Shown: positions 34,990-42,413, counted from the first letter of the stretch. The stretch is 43,334 nucleotides of DNA from an uncultured Mycoplasmatota bacterium (GCA_900554615.1 USIB01000004.1:1-43334); one strand, 5' to 3'. A program made the numbers and translations. Notes: generated by a model from the letters alone, not told the origin.

Positions 34990-35751
34990 TTATTTTCTTA
35001 AGATAATCTTTTTACTTTCTTCTGCCACCTCTACATTACTAAAAACATCCTTTGCTTCTTCTAAATATAAACTTTTATCTTCCTCTGGCCAAAAATGTGT
35101 CAATAATAGTTTTTTAGCACTACTTTTGCTTGCTAACAATCCAGCATAATAAGCAGTCATATGAGTAGTACTATTAGAATTATATTTTCTTAAAAGTGAA
35201 CTCTCACAAATGATTAAATCTGCATCTCTACAAAAGACTACTAAATTATCAAAATTAGAAGTACCAATATCAGAAGTATATATAATCTTAAAATCTTTAT
35301 TTTGTAATTTTACCATAAATGCTTCTATGGTATGAGATTTATTATCATGAAAAGTTATTTTTAAATCATCTATAAAAAATGAATAACTATCAGTTATGTC
35401 AAAATACTTGGCATAACTCTCTTTACTAGATACTATAGATTTCTTATTAAAGTCATAATCATTTTTAGGTAAAAATATATTTATCTTGTTATTAAGTAAT
35501 CCTAAATTATGATAGACATAAGATGCGTAGCAGATACTTCCGATATCTCCGAAATGATCTCTATGATAATGAGTAATTATCACATTTAAATTTTCTAAAG
35601 TATCAGGGAATTTTAATAGTCTAGTTATTCCACTGCCACAATCTAATAGTATTTTTTTATTATTATAATTTATTAAAACCCCTGGGCAATTCATATTACC
35701 TTTAGTATATGGAGAAATAGTTCCAAGTGGTGTAATTGTTATCTCACTCAT
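34990..35751 (-). CDS. MBL-fold metallohydrolase (RNase Z/phosphodiesterase-like)
   Basis: A 253-residue metallo-beta-lactamase fold protein. The HxHxDH metal motif is THYHRDHFGD near 60, with further ligands in SHTIEAF near 138, TSDIG near 160 and THFWPEE near 219. The absence of a signal peptide and the N-terminal ITPLGT strand place it with the cytosolic RNase Z/YhfI-like group. It overlaps the coaD stop by four bases and so is translationally coupled to it. The substrate is not certain; RNase Z proper is usually longer and has an exosite arm, absent here. Confidence 0.87.
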   Translation of the reverse strand: MSEITITPLGTISPYTKGNMNCPGVLINYNNKKILLDCGSGITRLLKFPDTLENLNVIITHYHRDHFGDIGSICYASYVYHNLGLLNNKINIFLPKNDYDFNKKSIVSSKESYAKYFDITDSYSFFIDDLKITFHDNKSHTIEAFMVKLQNKDFKIIYTSDIGTSNFDNLVVFCRDADLIICESSLLRKYNSNSTTHMTAYYAGLLASKSSAKKLLLTHFWPEEDKSLYLEEAKDVFSNVEVAEESKKIILRK

Positions 35752-36242
35752 TTTACTATACTCCTCTTTTTTATTAACATTTTTTCTTTAATAGTAGGTT
35801 CTACATACCTTATAATATCTTTATCAAGATTAAATAGTTCTTTTACCATACTAGAAGAGACTGATTGATATTTAGTATCTGCAAATAAGCAAATAGTATT
35901 TATCATATTATTAGATATTTCTCTATTTATTTCTTGCATAGTAACTTCATAATCATAATCACTTAAACTTCTAAGTCCACGAATGATAGCCTTACATTCA
36001 TTTTGAATTGCAACATCTACTGTCACCCCACTACCAGATATAACTTTTATATTACTCATATCTCGATATAAATATTTAATCATTTCTAGTCTTTCTTCTA
36101 TAGAAAAGAATGAAATCTTTTTTGAATAATTTTGCATAACTGCCACTACGACCTCATCAAATAAATTACTTGCTTGCCATATAATGTCCATATGTCCCTT
36201 TGTTATAGGATCAAAGCTTCCCGGATATAAAACTCTTGTCAT
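35748..36242 (-). CDS. coaD: Pantetheine-phosphate adenylyltransferase
   Basis: Adds AMP to 4'-phosphopantetheine to make dephospho-CoA, step four of CoA synthesis. The protein is 164 residues, the normal length. PGSFDPITKGHMDI at 7-20 holds the nucleotidyltransferase TKGH motif, RGLRSLSDYDYE near 89 is the CoaD signature and VSSSMVKEL near 128 the second nucleotide loop. It is transcribed from a promoter that overlaps that of the divergent LysR gene. Confidence 0.96.
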   Translation of the reverse strand: MTRVLYPGSFDPITKGHMDIIWQASNLFDEVVVAVMQNYSKKISFFSIEERLEMIKYLYRDMSNIKVISGSGVTVDVAIQNECKAIIRGLRSLSDYDYEVTMQEINREISNNMINTICLFADTKYQSVSSSMVKELFNLDKDIIRYVEPTIKEKMLIKKRSIVK

Positions 36243-36289
36243 AATATCTTCACCACCTTATGTAAATTAAACCTTTTTCCTTTCTTTAC

Positions 36290-36349
36290 TTGTATTATAA
36301 TACTTTTTGTGATATAATCAAAATACATATTTGTTATGTTTATCATAAC
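36290..36349. promoter_or_regulatory. Overlapping divergent coaD/lysR promoters and candidate LysR operator
   Basis: Rightward: TTGTAT (36290-36295), 17 bases, TATAAT (36313-36318) with an upstream TG. Leftward for coaD: TATAAT (36294-36299 on the minus strand) and TTTGAT (36317-36322), again 17 bases. The two promoters occupy the same 33 bases, so polymerase can use only one at a time. GTATTATAATAC at 36292-36303 is a perfect 12-bp palindrome. Downstream, GTTATG-N5-CATAAC at 36333-36349 is a dyad of LysR type within the lysR 5' leader and could be the autoregulatory operator. Confidence 0.7.
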
Positions 36350-36360
36350 TGGAGGTTATT

Positions 36361-37266
36361 ATGAATATAAATTTTGAATTATATAGAATATTTTATGTAG
36401 TTGCTAATCATAGTAATATTACTAAAGCAAGTGAAGAATTAAATATATCACAGCCTGCTATTAGTAAATCTATTAAGAATCTTGAAGATCAATTAGGAGG
36501 AAACCTCTTTATAAGAACTAAAAGAGGGGTTATATTAACAGAAGAAGGAAAAGAATTCTATAACTATATTAAACAAGCTATGGAATATATTAATAATGCT
36601 GAAAAGAAGTTTACCAATCTTATTAACTTAGAGACTGGATGTATAAAAATTGGAATCAATACTACTTTAACAAAAGAATTCTTACTACCATTTCTAGAAG
36701 AATTTCACTCTTTATATCCTAAAATAGATATTCAGATTATAACAGGACTTACTACAGAATTAATATCTAAATTAAAAAATGGATTAATTGATATAGTAAT
36801 ATTAAATATTAACAATAAAGATTACGGTAATGATATTGAAATAATTAAATGCCAGAAGATAAATGATTGTTTTGTAGTAAATAGTAAATTCAAAGAATTA
36901 ATTAATAAAGAAATATCACTAAACGATATAAATAATTATCCTTTAATACTACAAAGAAAAGGTTCTAATACTAGAGATTTTTTAGATAACATTGCTAAGG
37001 AAAACGATGTTATTCTAAAACCTAATATAGAACTAGCAAGTTATTCTCTAGTTGTAGAATTTTCTAAAATAGGACTAGGTATTGGATATGTAACTAAGAA
37101 ATATATACAAAAAGAATTAAAGAATAAAGAACTATATGAATTAAATATCAAAGAAAAGATTCCTAGTAGATATATAGGTATCGCTCTATCAAAAAATCAC
37201 TTACCTAGTTTTAGTACTAAAAAACTTATTGAAATAATAGAAAAAGACAAATATAATTTTAAATAA
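36361..37266 (+). CDS. LysR-family transcriptional regulator
   Basis: A 301-residue regulator. The winged helix-turn-helix at 1-62 includes ITKASEELNISQPAISKSIKNLEDQ in overlapping segments near 20-44. The effector-binding domain (periplasmic-binding fold) fills about 90-295. A clear GGAGG at 36352-36356 sets the start. The effector and target genes are not evident; the divergent coaD promoter overlaps its own, so coaD may be one target. An intrinsic terminator overlaps its end. Confidence 0.95.
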   Translation: MNINFELYRIFYVVANHSNITKASEELNISQPAISKSIKNLEDQLGGNLFIRTKRGVILTEEGKEFYNYIKQAMEYINNAEKKFTNLINLETGCIKIGINTTLTKEFLLPFLEEFHSLYPKIDIQIITGLTTELISKLKNGLIDIVILNINNKDYGNDIEIIKCQKINDCFVVNSKFKELINKEISLNDINNYPLILQRKGSNTRDFLDNIAKENDVILKPNIELASYSLVVEFSKIGLGIGYVTKKYIQKELKNKELYELNIKEKIPSRYIGIALSKNHLPSFSTKKLIEIIEKDKYNFK

Positions 37267-37285
37267 TTTTATATCTGTCTTTTTT
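37241..37285 (+). terminator. Intrinsic terminator after the LysR gene
   Basis: AAAAAGACA at 37241-37249 pairs with TGTCTTTTT at 37275-37283, with partial pairing inside and more T residues after. The left arm lies in the last codons of the gene. Confidence 0.7.
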
Positions 37286-37303
37286 AGTTTTATAATATAT
37301 TCT

Positions 37304-37462
37304 TAGTACTATAAACTCATAACTGGCGGTTAAGCAAGTTCGAGTAAAATAGTACAAAAAAGGAGTTTGCAATCATCCAAACTCCTTTAAGTACTATTTG
37401 GTGCCCTTTTGGTGGAAGTATAACAACCACTAGGCATAAATTTATAGGTAGTAATAACTACT
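37304..37462. other. Highly structured non-coding region with competing hairpin arms
   Basis: No gene is visible in 37286-37553. GTACTAT occurs at 37306-37312 and again at 37391-37397, and its complement ATAGTAC at 37349-37355 can pair with either. The right-hand choice makes a long hairpin: 9 bp outside (37347-37355 with 37391-37399) and a perfect 11-bp inner stem (37359-37369 with 37378-37388). Further short hairpins lie at about 37410-37434 (TGGTGG with CCACTA) and 37447-37461. It could be an RNA with two states, a bidirectional terminator, or an end of the mobile element to the right. Confidence 0.5.
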
Positions 37463-37553
37463 AACTAATATAATTATATCACAATTTTTATTTTTTTAAT
37501 AATAAAGTTGCCAATTCCTTTAATCAAAATTTTTAATTTACGCAAAAATATGG

Positions 37554-37559
37554 TATAAT
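37554..37559 (+). promoter_or_regulatory. Extended -10 promoter of the 78-residue ORF
   Basis: TGGTATAAT at 37551-37559 is a strong extended -10; the -35 side is weak. The predicted start is about seven bases downstream, just before AACAAGGAGG. Confidence 0.6.
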
Positions 37560-37582
37560 AATTAATAACAAGGAGGTTATTT

Positions 37583-37819
37583 ATGAATGACGACATTAAA
37601 CGCCTTAAAGAATTAAAAGATCGACATCATTATTTTGGTGATTTAACCCCTAATGAAGAAGAAGAAATGCACCAATTGGATTCATTACTATCTAGTATTT
37701 TGGAATTATTAGAACAAAGAGCCATTGATGATAGATTTCCTGGTATTGATGAAAAAATATGGGAATTAAGAAGTGTTTTAAAAATAGGCTGTGAAAATCA
37801 AATGTTTAAAAGAAGATAA
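37583..37819 (+). CDS. Small charged helical protein, unknown function
   Basis: A 78-residue protein, not recognised. It is almost wholly helical by composition, rich in Glu, Asp, Lys and Leu, and has no membrane segment. AAGGAGG at 37569-37575 (spacing seven) makes translation very likely. Its promoter and ribosome region (AACAAGGAGG) are nearly the same as those of the next ORF, although each has its own promoter, so the two may be co-expressed parts of one function. It lies between the LysR terminator and the relaxase-recombinase pair and could belong to the mobile element or to the host. Confidence 0.6.
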   Translation: MNDDIKRLKELKDRHHYFGDLTPNEEEEMHQLDSLLSSILELLEQRAIDDRFPGIDEKIWELRSVLKIGCENQMFKRR

Positions 37820-37858
37820 ATAATATTAATTATTAACCAAAATGTGTTATTTATATGC

Positions 37859-37864
37859 TATAAT
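37859..37864 (+). promoter_or_regulatory. Extended -10 promoter of the 164-residue ORF
   Basis: TGCTATAAT at 37856-37864 is a full extended -10 with no clear -35 box, similar in style to the promoter at 37554. Confidence 0.6.
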
Positions 37865-37887
37865 TATATTAACAAGGAGGTGTTAAT

Positions 37888-38382
37888 GTGAGTAATTTTC
37901 AAAATAATTCAATAATAACTATTGATGCTGAATTAAGAGGATATCTTTTAAGGGATTTTTTAGAAAAAAACGGTCTAAGAGAAGAAGTTAATAATAACAT
38001 TGTATATGGTACTTATACAACAATGGAAGAAATGGATGGTATAGGTGGTGGCTTATCAGAAGTTAAACATGAAGGTTGGAATTATTTGGGAAAAGGGTTA
38101 GAAAAAAATCCTTTTGCTCCAGTTCTTAAAACTAAACCTACTGTTATGGATAATGCTAAATTGCAACTTTTTGTTTGTGATAGATATGGTATATTAACTA
38201 AAGAAGACTTTTTTAAATCACTTGATGAATTACAAACTAAGTTATCAGATCAATTTATAACAAGAAAAATTCAAGAGAGAGAAAGAGTAATGGCTCAAAT
38301 GGCAAAATTACAAGAACAACTTCGTTCAATTGATGCTGATATAGAAAATGCAAAAGGAAATAATCGTAGCCCAAGACGATAA
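37888..38382 (+). CDS. Unknown protein with C-terminal coiled coil, accessory region
   Basis: A 164-residue protein, not recognised. It starts with GTG 37888, seven bases after AAGGAGG. Residues 1-85 contain glycine- and aromatic-rich stretches (GGGLSEVKHEGWNYLGKG near 52-69). Residues about 110-155 form a charged, heptad-like helix that would make a coiled coil, followed by a basic tail (NNRSPRR). No membrane helix. It could be a DNA- or relaxase-binding accessory factor of the element, since the candidate oriT lies just after it, but this is only position-based. It ends at a strong terminator. Confidence 0.6.
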   Translation: MSNFQNNSIITIDAELRGYLLRDFLEKNGLREEVNNNIVYGTYTTMEEMDGIGGGLSEVKHEGWNYLGKGLEKNPFAPVLKTKPTVMDNAKLQLFVCDRYGILTKEDFFKSLDELQTKLSDQFITRKIQERERVMAQMAKLQEQLRSIDADIENAKGNNRSPRR

Positions 38383-38403
38383 TTTGTTTTTTGAATATGT
38401 TTA

Positions 38404-38445
38404 AAAAGTTCTAATAATTGTTATTTCATTAGAACTTTTCTTTAT
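38404..38445. terminator. Perfect 12-bp hairpin terminator, possibly bidirectional
   Basis: AAAAGTTCTAAT at 38404-38415 pairs exactly with ATTAGAACTTTT at 38428-38439. T-rich tails on the right (plus strand) and the A-rich left side (minus strand) would let it serve both the 164-residue ORF and transcripts from the relaxase side. Confidence 0.75.
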
Positions 38446-38473
38446 TTTCATTACGAAGTTTTGAAAATAAAAA

Positions 38474-38631
38474 CATAATTTTGCTTGGCTTTATATGCCT
38501 TGCTAAAATTATGATTAAAAGGGATTAAAAAGGGAATTTCCCTTTTTCACACCGTTATTGGCTTTGCCAATAGCGTAGTGTGTTACCATTTCGACAAAAT
38601 GGTTTTTTTCACGAGCTGTTGCTCGTTTTTT
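38474..38631. other. oriT: Candidate origin of transfer (oriT) with hairpin array
   Basis: TAGTGTGTTA at 38576-38585 equals the nick-site core reported for MobV relaxases such as MobM of pMV158 (TAGTGTG/TTA, from memory). It sits between two hairpins: TATTGGC-TTT-GCCAATA (38555-38571) to the left and ACCATTT/AAATGGT (38585-38603) to the right. Further dyads are CATAATTTT/AAAATTATG (38474-38513), a perfect 10-bp palindrome arm pair around AAAAAGGGAA (38527-38547), and ACGAGC/GCTCGT followed by T residues (38611-38631). The element encodes a MobV relaxase whose stop is next to this array. Known MobV oriTs usually lie upstream of mob; here it is downstream. Confidence 0.72.
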
Positions 38632-39874
38632 AAATATCAAAATCTCGATCATCATATTCATAATTTATTTTGTATAAATAATCGTTTATTTCTTCTTCTC
38701 TTGTAGTATTATCTGCTATGTCGTGTAAATCTTCATTATCGTAAAGATTATTTTTGTGATACTCTTTTATTTCATCAACAACATCATCTTTATCATTTTC
38801 AGTTCCTATTTTTAATAATCGTTTAAAGAATTTTTTTAGTGCTTGTAAGATAGTTTTAAGTAAGTTAAATAAATTATCGTAATCTTGTTGTAATTTTTCA
38901 TTTTGTTTTTCTAATAATTTAACTTCAACCTTAATATTATCTCTTTCTTGTTCTATATCTTTATATGTTTGTGTGTAGTCTGTTAGTTCTTTAAATAATG
39001 CTTGACTTCTAGGCATATCTTTAATAACTCTTTTTGATGTATGCATAAAGTTATTTAGTGTATCGTATGTATCTTTATCAATTTTAACCTCTTTGCCACT
39101 TATTGTTGGTTTGGCAATTTTTAATTTTTCTTCTAGTAGTTCATAATCTCTAGTCATAAGGTAATTTTGTTTTTCCATACGAGTATCTAACTTTTTTGTA
39201 ATTTTCTTAAATTCTTTTATTGAAATGTGCTCGTTATTGCTGTTTTTAATGCCTCTTTTAAGGTCAAAACCTTTGTCTACTAGTCTTTGATGGTATTTGT
39301 CTTGAAGTTCGCTTAAATGGGCGTTAGATTTGATATATTCTTTTTTAGAAATAGTATATTTTTCAGTATTAGTTCTTTTATCAAACTTTCTAATTAAGGG
39401 AACAACTACACAATGAATATGTGGTGTTTTTTCATCTAGGTGTAGTGTAGCATGTAATATTTGTTCTTTTGTATAACCTAAATCTTCATAAACAAATTCC
39501 ATACAAATATCAGCCCATTTTTTAATTTGTTTCTTATTCATATCTTTAAAGAAATCACTATCACTAGTAAATAGTAATTCATCTGCGACTACATTATTTG
39601 CGTCATCTACCATTTGTTTAAATGTTTTCTTTCTATCATCTCTCATTGTTTCCATTCGTTTATCGTGTTCTTTTTTATACTCTTTTGTTAGATTATAAAA
39701 ACCTTTAATGTATTTCTCTGAAAGTGGGACTAGTTCAATATTATTTTTAGTTTTTGTAATATCTATATCGGGGTTAGATTTATATGCTTTTTTCTCTCGT
39801 TTGTTGTGCGATCCGATTTGTGCTAAATCTGCTATTTTATATATTGGCTCGACTCTAAATATCGCATAACTCAT
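38630..39874 (-). CDS. mob: MobV-family relaxase (plasmid recombination/mobilization enzyme)
   Basis: A 414-residue relaxase of the Pre/Mob (MobV) type. It nicks oriT and pilots the single strand during conjugative mobilization by another element's machinery. MSYAIFRVEPI opens the conserved domain. H23 in GSHNKRE matches the position of the catalytic histidine of MobM. The three-histidine metal motif is HLDEKTPHIH near 148. The last third (about 255-414) is charged and coiled-coil-like. ATG 39874 is used because AAGGAG lies at 39885-39890. It overlaps the recombinase gene by 20 bases, so both are made from one transcript. Confidence 0.93.
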   Translation of the reverse strand: MSYAIFRVEPIYKIADLAQIGSHNKREKKAYKSNPDIDITKTKNNIELVPLSEKYIKGFYNLTKEYKKEHDKRMETMRDDRKKTFKQMVDDANNVVADELLFTSDSDFFKDMNKKQIKKWADICMEFVYEDLGYTKEQILHATLHLDEKTPHIHCVVVPLIRKFDKRTNTEKYTISKKEYIKSNAHLSELQDKYHQRLVDKGFDLKRGIKNSNNEHISIKEFKKITKKLDTRMEKQNYLMTRDYELLEEKLKIAKPTISGKEVKIDKDTYDTLNNFMHTSKRVIKDMPRSQALFKELTDYTQTYKDIEQERDNIKVEVKLLEKQNEKLQQDYDNLFNLLKTILQALKKFFKRLLKIGTENDKDDVVDEIKEYHKNNLYDNEDLHDIADNTTREEEINDYLYKINYEYDDRDFDI

Positions 39875-41720
39875 TATCACACATCTCCTTAAACTTTTCA
39901 AAGAAACCTTTATAAAGTTGCTCGCCATTTATATTTTTAATATCGCTTAAATCAATAGTTATAATTCCAAATTTTAATTTATCATCTTTGTATTTCTTTT
40001 TATCGTTAATAGCAATAATTCTAATTATTTTTTCAATATCTACATTTGAAGTAAAACTTATATCGCTTAAATCATCATTTGGATAAACAAAATAATAATT
40101 TAATTTGTAATCACTTCCTAATGTTTCTACTAGTTTATTAAAATAATTTTGTGCTTGTTCTGTTGTTTTTAATTCTTTATTCATAGGTAGTGAATAACCA
40201 TAGTTATCTTCAAATAGAAACCAATTTAAAGGTAGTCCATAATCTTGATTATAGTTAATCATATCAAGTAAGAAACTAGTTCTAAAATGTGTTTCTTTAA
40301 CTATTGTTTTATCTTCTTTTCTTTCTACTACTAAATTATCAATGTAAGTAGATATTATTCTTTGTTTTTCTTCTCTTGGCTTATTTAACCAACCATAGAT
40401 ATTAGCAAAAAACTTCTCTGGTTTAACAAATGTATCAATGTTATGTTTATCTTGTAAGATAAGTAAATCATCAACAGTAAAACTTAAATTTTCATATTGT
40501 CTTTGTTCTTGATATTTCTTTTCTAAATCGTTCTTTTGAAATTCAATGTGTTTAATCTCTTTATCAAAATCTTCAAGTTTCAATACACCTTTAATATATG
40601 CTGTTTTAATTCTATCTAATTGTTTATCTAAATCTTTGATTTGTTTGTCATAGTCTATTTGTTTATTATCAAATTTAGATTTAATAAATGGTGTGTAGTA
40701 ATCATTTATAAGTTCATCAGTTTTAGTAAGTTCAATAACTGCTGCTAACATATTTTCTTCTATTTCTTGCTCTTTAAAGTTAGTTTTACAATGTTCGCAT
40801 TTATAGTAATAATATTTATTTCCATTCTTTTTAGTCGTAGCACTTCCACCTAGAAATCTACCACATTTAGAACATATTAGTTTATTTGTGAATAAGTAAG
40901 TTGCTGTTCTTTCATAGTGTCTAGCATTTCTTAATTTTTGACTTTGGCAATTATCCCATTTTTCTTTTGATACTATTGGCTCAACAACATTTTCATAATA
41001 TGTAGGTTGTTTTGTTCTTTTACCATTTACAAAATCGCCCTTATAAAGTTCGTTTGATAATATCTTTTGAATAGTAGAGTCATACCAATTTGTTTTTCCT
41101 AAAACTTTTTCTTTGTTAAATATATTAGCAATAGTTTGATGAGATTTACCCTCTAAATATAAATCGAATACTCTAACAATAACATCTTTTGTTAAAGGGT
41201 CAGGCACTAACTTTTTATTATCTCTTGTAAAACCTAATGGAGCACGATTTGGAATGTGTCCTGACTTAATAGCACCTACCATACCAAACTTTGTTCTTTC
41301 GCTACATTTTTCAATTTCATTTTGAGAAACACTAGTCATTATTCTCATAACCATTCTACCATTTGAAGTAGTTGTATTAGATTCATCAGCCATACAATCA
41401 ATATCACATTCATAATCATTAACAAACTTCATAAGTTTTTCAATGTCATAAACTGAACGAGTTAATCTATCTAACTTAAAAGCAACAATAACATTTATTT
41501 TCTTATCTTTAACATCTTGCATCATTTCTTGATATGCTGGTCTTTTATCATTTTTAGCACTTATACCTGCATCTTCATATATTTTATAAACTTCATAACC
41601 TTTAAATTTACAAAACTCTTTTAATTTTTCTTCTTGTTCGGGTAAACTAAAACCCTCACGTTTTTGGTCGAGTGTAGAAACTCTTTTATAAATACCTGCG
41701 ATTTTCTTTTCTTCATTCAT
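39855..41720 (-). CDS. Large serine recombinase (site-specific integrase)
   Basis: A 621-residue large serine recombinase that would integrate and excise the element. The resolvase domain covers about 5-150 with the nucleophile S15 in RVSTLDQ and the DRLTRS arginines near 84-88. The recombinase domain spans about 165-290, a zinc ribbon has CSKCG near 308 and CEHC near 333, and a coiled-coil follows at about 370-425. The C-terminal 150 residues are unusual extra sequence. ATG 41720 is the first ATG; its ribosome site is weak (GAGG eleven bases upstream). Expression must pass the leader terminator at 41744-41797. Confidence 0.95.
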   Translation of the reverse strand: MNEEKKIAGIYKRVSTLDQKREGFSLPEQEEKLKEFCKFKGYEVYKIYEDAGISAKNDKRPAYQEMMQDVKDKKINVIVAFKLDRLTRSVYDIEKLMKFVNDYECDIDCMADESNTTTSNGRMVMRIMTSVSQNEIEKCSERTKFGMVGAIKSGHIPNRAPLGFTRDNKKLVPDPLTKDVIVRVFDLYLEGKSHQTIANIFNKEKVLGKTNWYDSTIQKILSNELYKGDFVNGKRTKQPTYYENVVEPIVSKEKWDNCQSQKLRNARHYERTATYLFTNKLICSKCGRFLGGSATTKKNGNKYYYYKCEHCKTNFKEQEIEENMLAAVIELTKTDELINDYYTPFIKSKFDNKQIDYDKQIKDLDKQLDRIKTAYIKGVLKLEDFDKEIKHIEFQKNDLEKKYQEQRQYENLSFTVDDLLILQDKHNIDTFVKPEKFFANIYGWLNKPREEKQRIISTYIDNLVVERKEDKTIVKETHFRTSFLLDMINYNQDYGLPLNWFLFEDNYGYSLPMNKELKTTEQAQNYFNKLVETLGSDYKLNYYFVYPNDDLSDISFTSNVDIEKIIRIIAINDKKKYKDDKLKFGIITIDLSDIKNINGEQLYKGFFEKFKEMCDNELCDI

Positions 41721-41743
41721 ACTTTTATCAACCTCACTTTCTA

Positions 41744-41797
41744 TCAAAAAAGAGGGGTCAAAAATACTAGGTGGGACTAATACCTTTGACTCCTCTT
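41744..41797 (-). terminator. Leader terminator (attenuator) before the recombinase gene
   Basis: On the minus strand AAGAGGAGTCAAA (41785-41797) pairs with TTTGACCCCTCTT (41750-41762) with one mismatch. The loop can add seven pairs with two wobbles (GTATTAG with CTAGTAT). A run of T follows (41745-41751). It lies between the promoter and the gene, so most RNA would stop here unless its left arm is blocked. The left arm is within the coding region of the leader peptide. Confidence 0.85.
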
Positions 41798-41845
41798 AAA
41801 TAAATAAGTATAAATTTTAAATATGTTATATGTGCTTTTAATCAT
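41777..41845 (-). CDS. 22-residue leader peptide controlling the recombinase-relaxase operon
   Basis: On the minus strand a short frame begins at ATG 41845, with AGAGAGG seven bases upstream, and ends at TAG 41777. The peptide ends in KRSQRY. Its last eight codons cover the left arm and part of the loop of the attenuator terminator, so a ribosome slowed near the end would prevent the stem from forming and let polymerase proceed into the recombinase gene. This is the layout of translation-controlled attenuators upstream of several ribosome-targeting antibiotic resistance genes. No cargo resistance gene is seen here. Confidence 0.72.
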   Translation of the reverse strand: MIKSTYNIFKIYTYLFKRSQRY

Positions 41846-41902
41846 AGAAGTACCTCTCTTTCCCCTTTAAAAAGCGATACTGCTTGCTTTTATTAGTTCT
41901 AT

Positions 41903-41931
41903 ACTATATACATTTATTCTTGATTTGTCAA
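41903..41931 (-). promoter_or_regulatory. Strong promoter of the leader-recombinase-relaxase operon
   Basis: On the minus strand TTGACA (41926-41931) and TATAGT (41903-41908) are 17 bases apart. RNA would start near 41896, giving a leader of about 175 bases before the recombinase ATG. Confidence 0.85.
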
Positions 41932-41935
41932 GGTT

Positions 41936-42205
41936 TTAGTGGGTTTTAATATATTCTTCAAAATCTTTAAACTTAATTTTCTCTTTATAACCATTTATAA
42001 AAATATCATCACATTCATCAAATATTAAATAATCAATACCTTTAATTTTTACTATATGAGGTTTAACCATAGCAATATTTGTGTTTTTAATACTTTTAAT
42101 ATTTCCATTTGTGATAGTGTAGTCAACATAAGCAAACCTACAAATCATTTCTACCTTTCTTTTTAATTCTTCACTTATTACAAGTTCTTTAGTTTCTATT
42201 GTCAT
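41936..42205 (-). CDS. Small hypothetical protein next to the recombinase operon
   Basis: An 89-residue protein, not recognised. It starts at ATG 42205 with a weak AGGAAAAG upstream. It is mixed alpha/beta, with a hydrophobic core strand pattern in HIVKIKGIDYLIFDE and a lysine-rich N terminus. It ends only four bases before the -35 box of the recombinase promoter, so it is not in that operon. Recombination directionality factors are small proteins often encoded near large serine recombinases; this is a candidate by position only. It could equally be a host gene downstream of the tRNA. Confidence 0.5.
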   Translation of the reverse strand: MTIETKELVISEELKRKVEMICRFAYVDYTITNGNIKSIKNTNIAMVKPHIVKIKGIDYLIFDECDDIFINGYKEKIKFKDFEEYIKTH

Positions 42206-42233
42206 AACTCATCACTTTTCCTTTCTTAAATAA

Positions 42234-42257
42234 CAAAAAAACTAACATTTCTGTTAG
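42234..42257 (-). terminator. Intrinsic terminator downstream of tRNA-Ala
   Basis: On the minus strand CTAACA-GAAA-TGTTAG (42242-42257) runs into seven T residues (42235-42241). A second hairpin, CTCGAA/TTCGAG (about 42270-42291), lies between it and the tRNA. Confidence 0.85.
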
Positions 42258-42304
42258 TAATTTATTACTCTCGAATTTATAAAAGTTCGAGTTTCCTATC
42301 AATC

Positions 42305-42381
42305 TGGTGGAGAATGTGGGACTTGAACCCGCGACCCCCTGCGTGCAAGGCAGGTGCTCTAGCCAACTGAGCTAATTCCCC
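42305..42381 (-). tRNA. tRNA-Ala (anticodon UGC)
   Basis: A complete cloverleaf of 74 bases plus an encoded CCA end (42305-42307). The anticodon loop reads CTTGCAC with anticodon TGC between CCTGC/GCAGG stem arms. The acceptor stem has the G3-U70 wobble that identifies alanine tRNAs. The D-arm (TAGCTCAGTTGGCTAGAGC) and T-loop (GGTTCAAGTCC) are normal. Confidence 0.97.
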
Positions 42382-42413
42382 ACGGTAGGCACTTGATTAA
42401 ATCAAGCATAAAA

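Noticed and set aside
37321..37350. Possible tRNA remnant (GTTCGAGT resembles a T-loop)
   Set aside because: No acceptor or anticodon stem can be built around it, and flanking bases pair in a different way.
37336..42292. 10-bp direct repeat AAGTTCGAGT as attL/attR
   Set aside because: Ten bases can match by chance, and the right copy is part of a tRNA-downstream hairpin; not supported as attachment sites.
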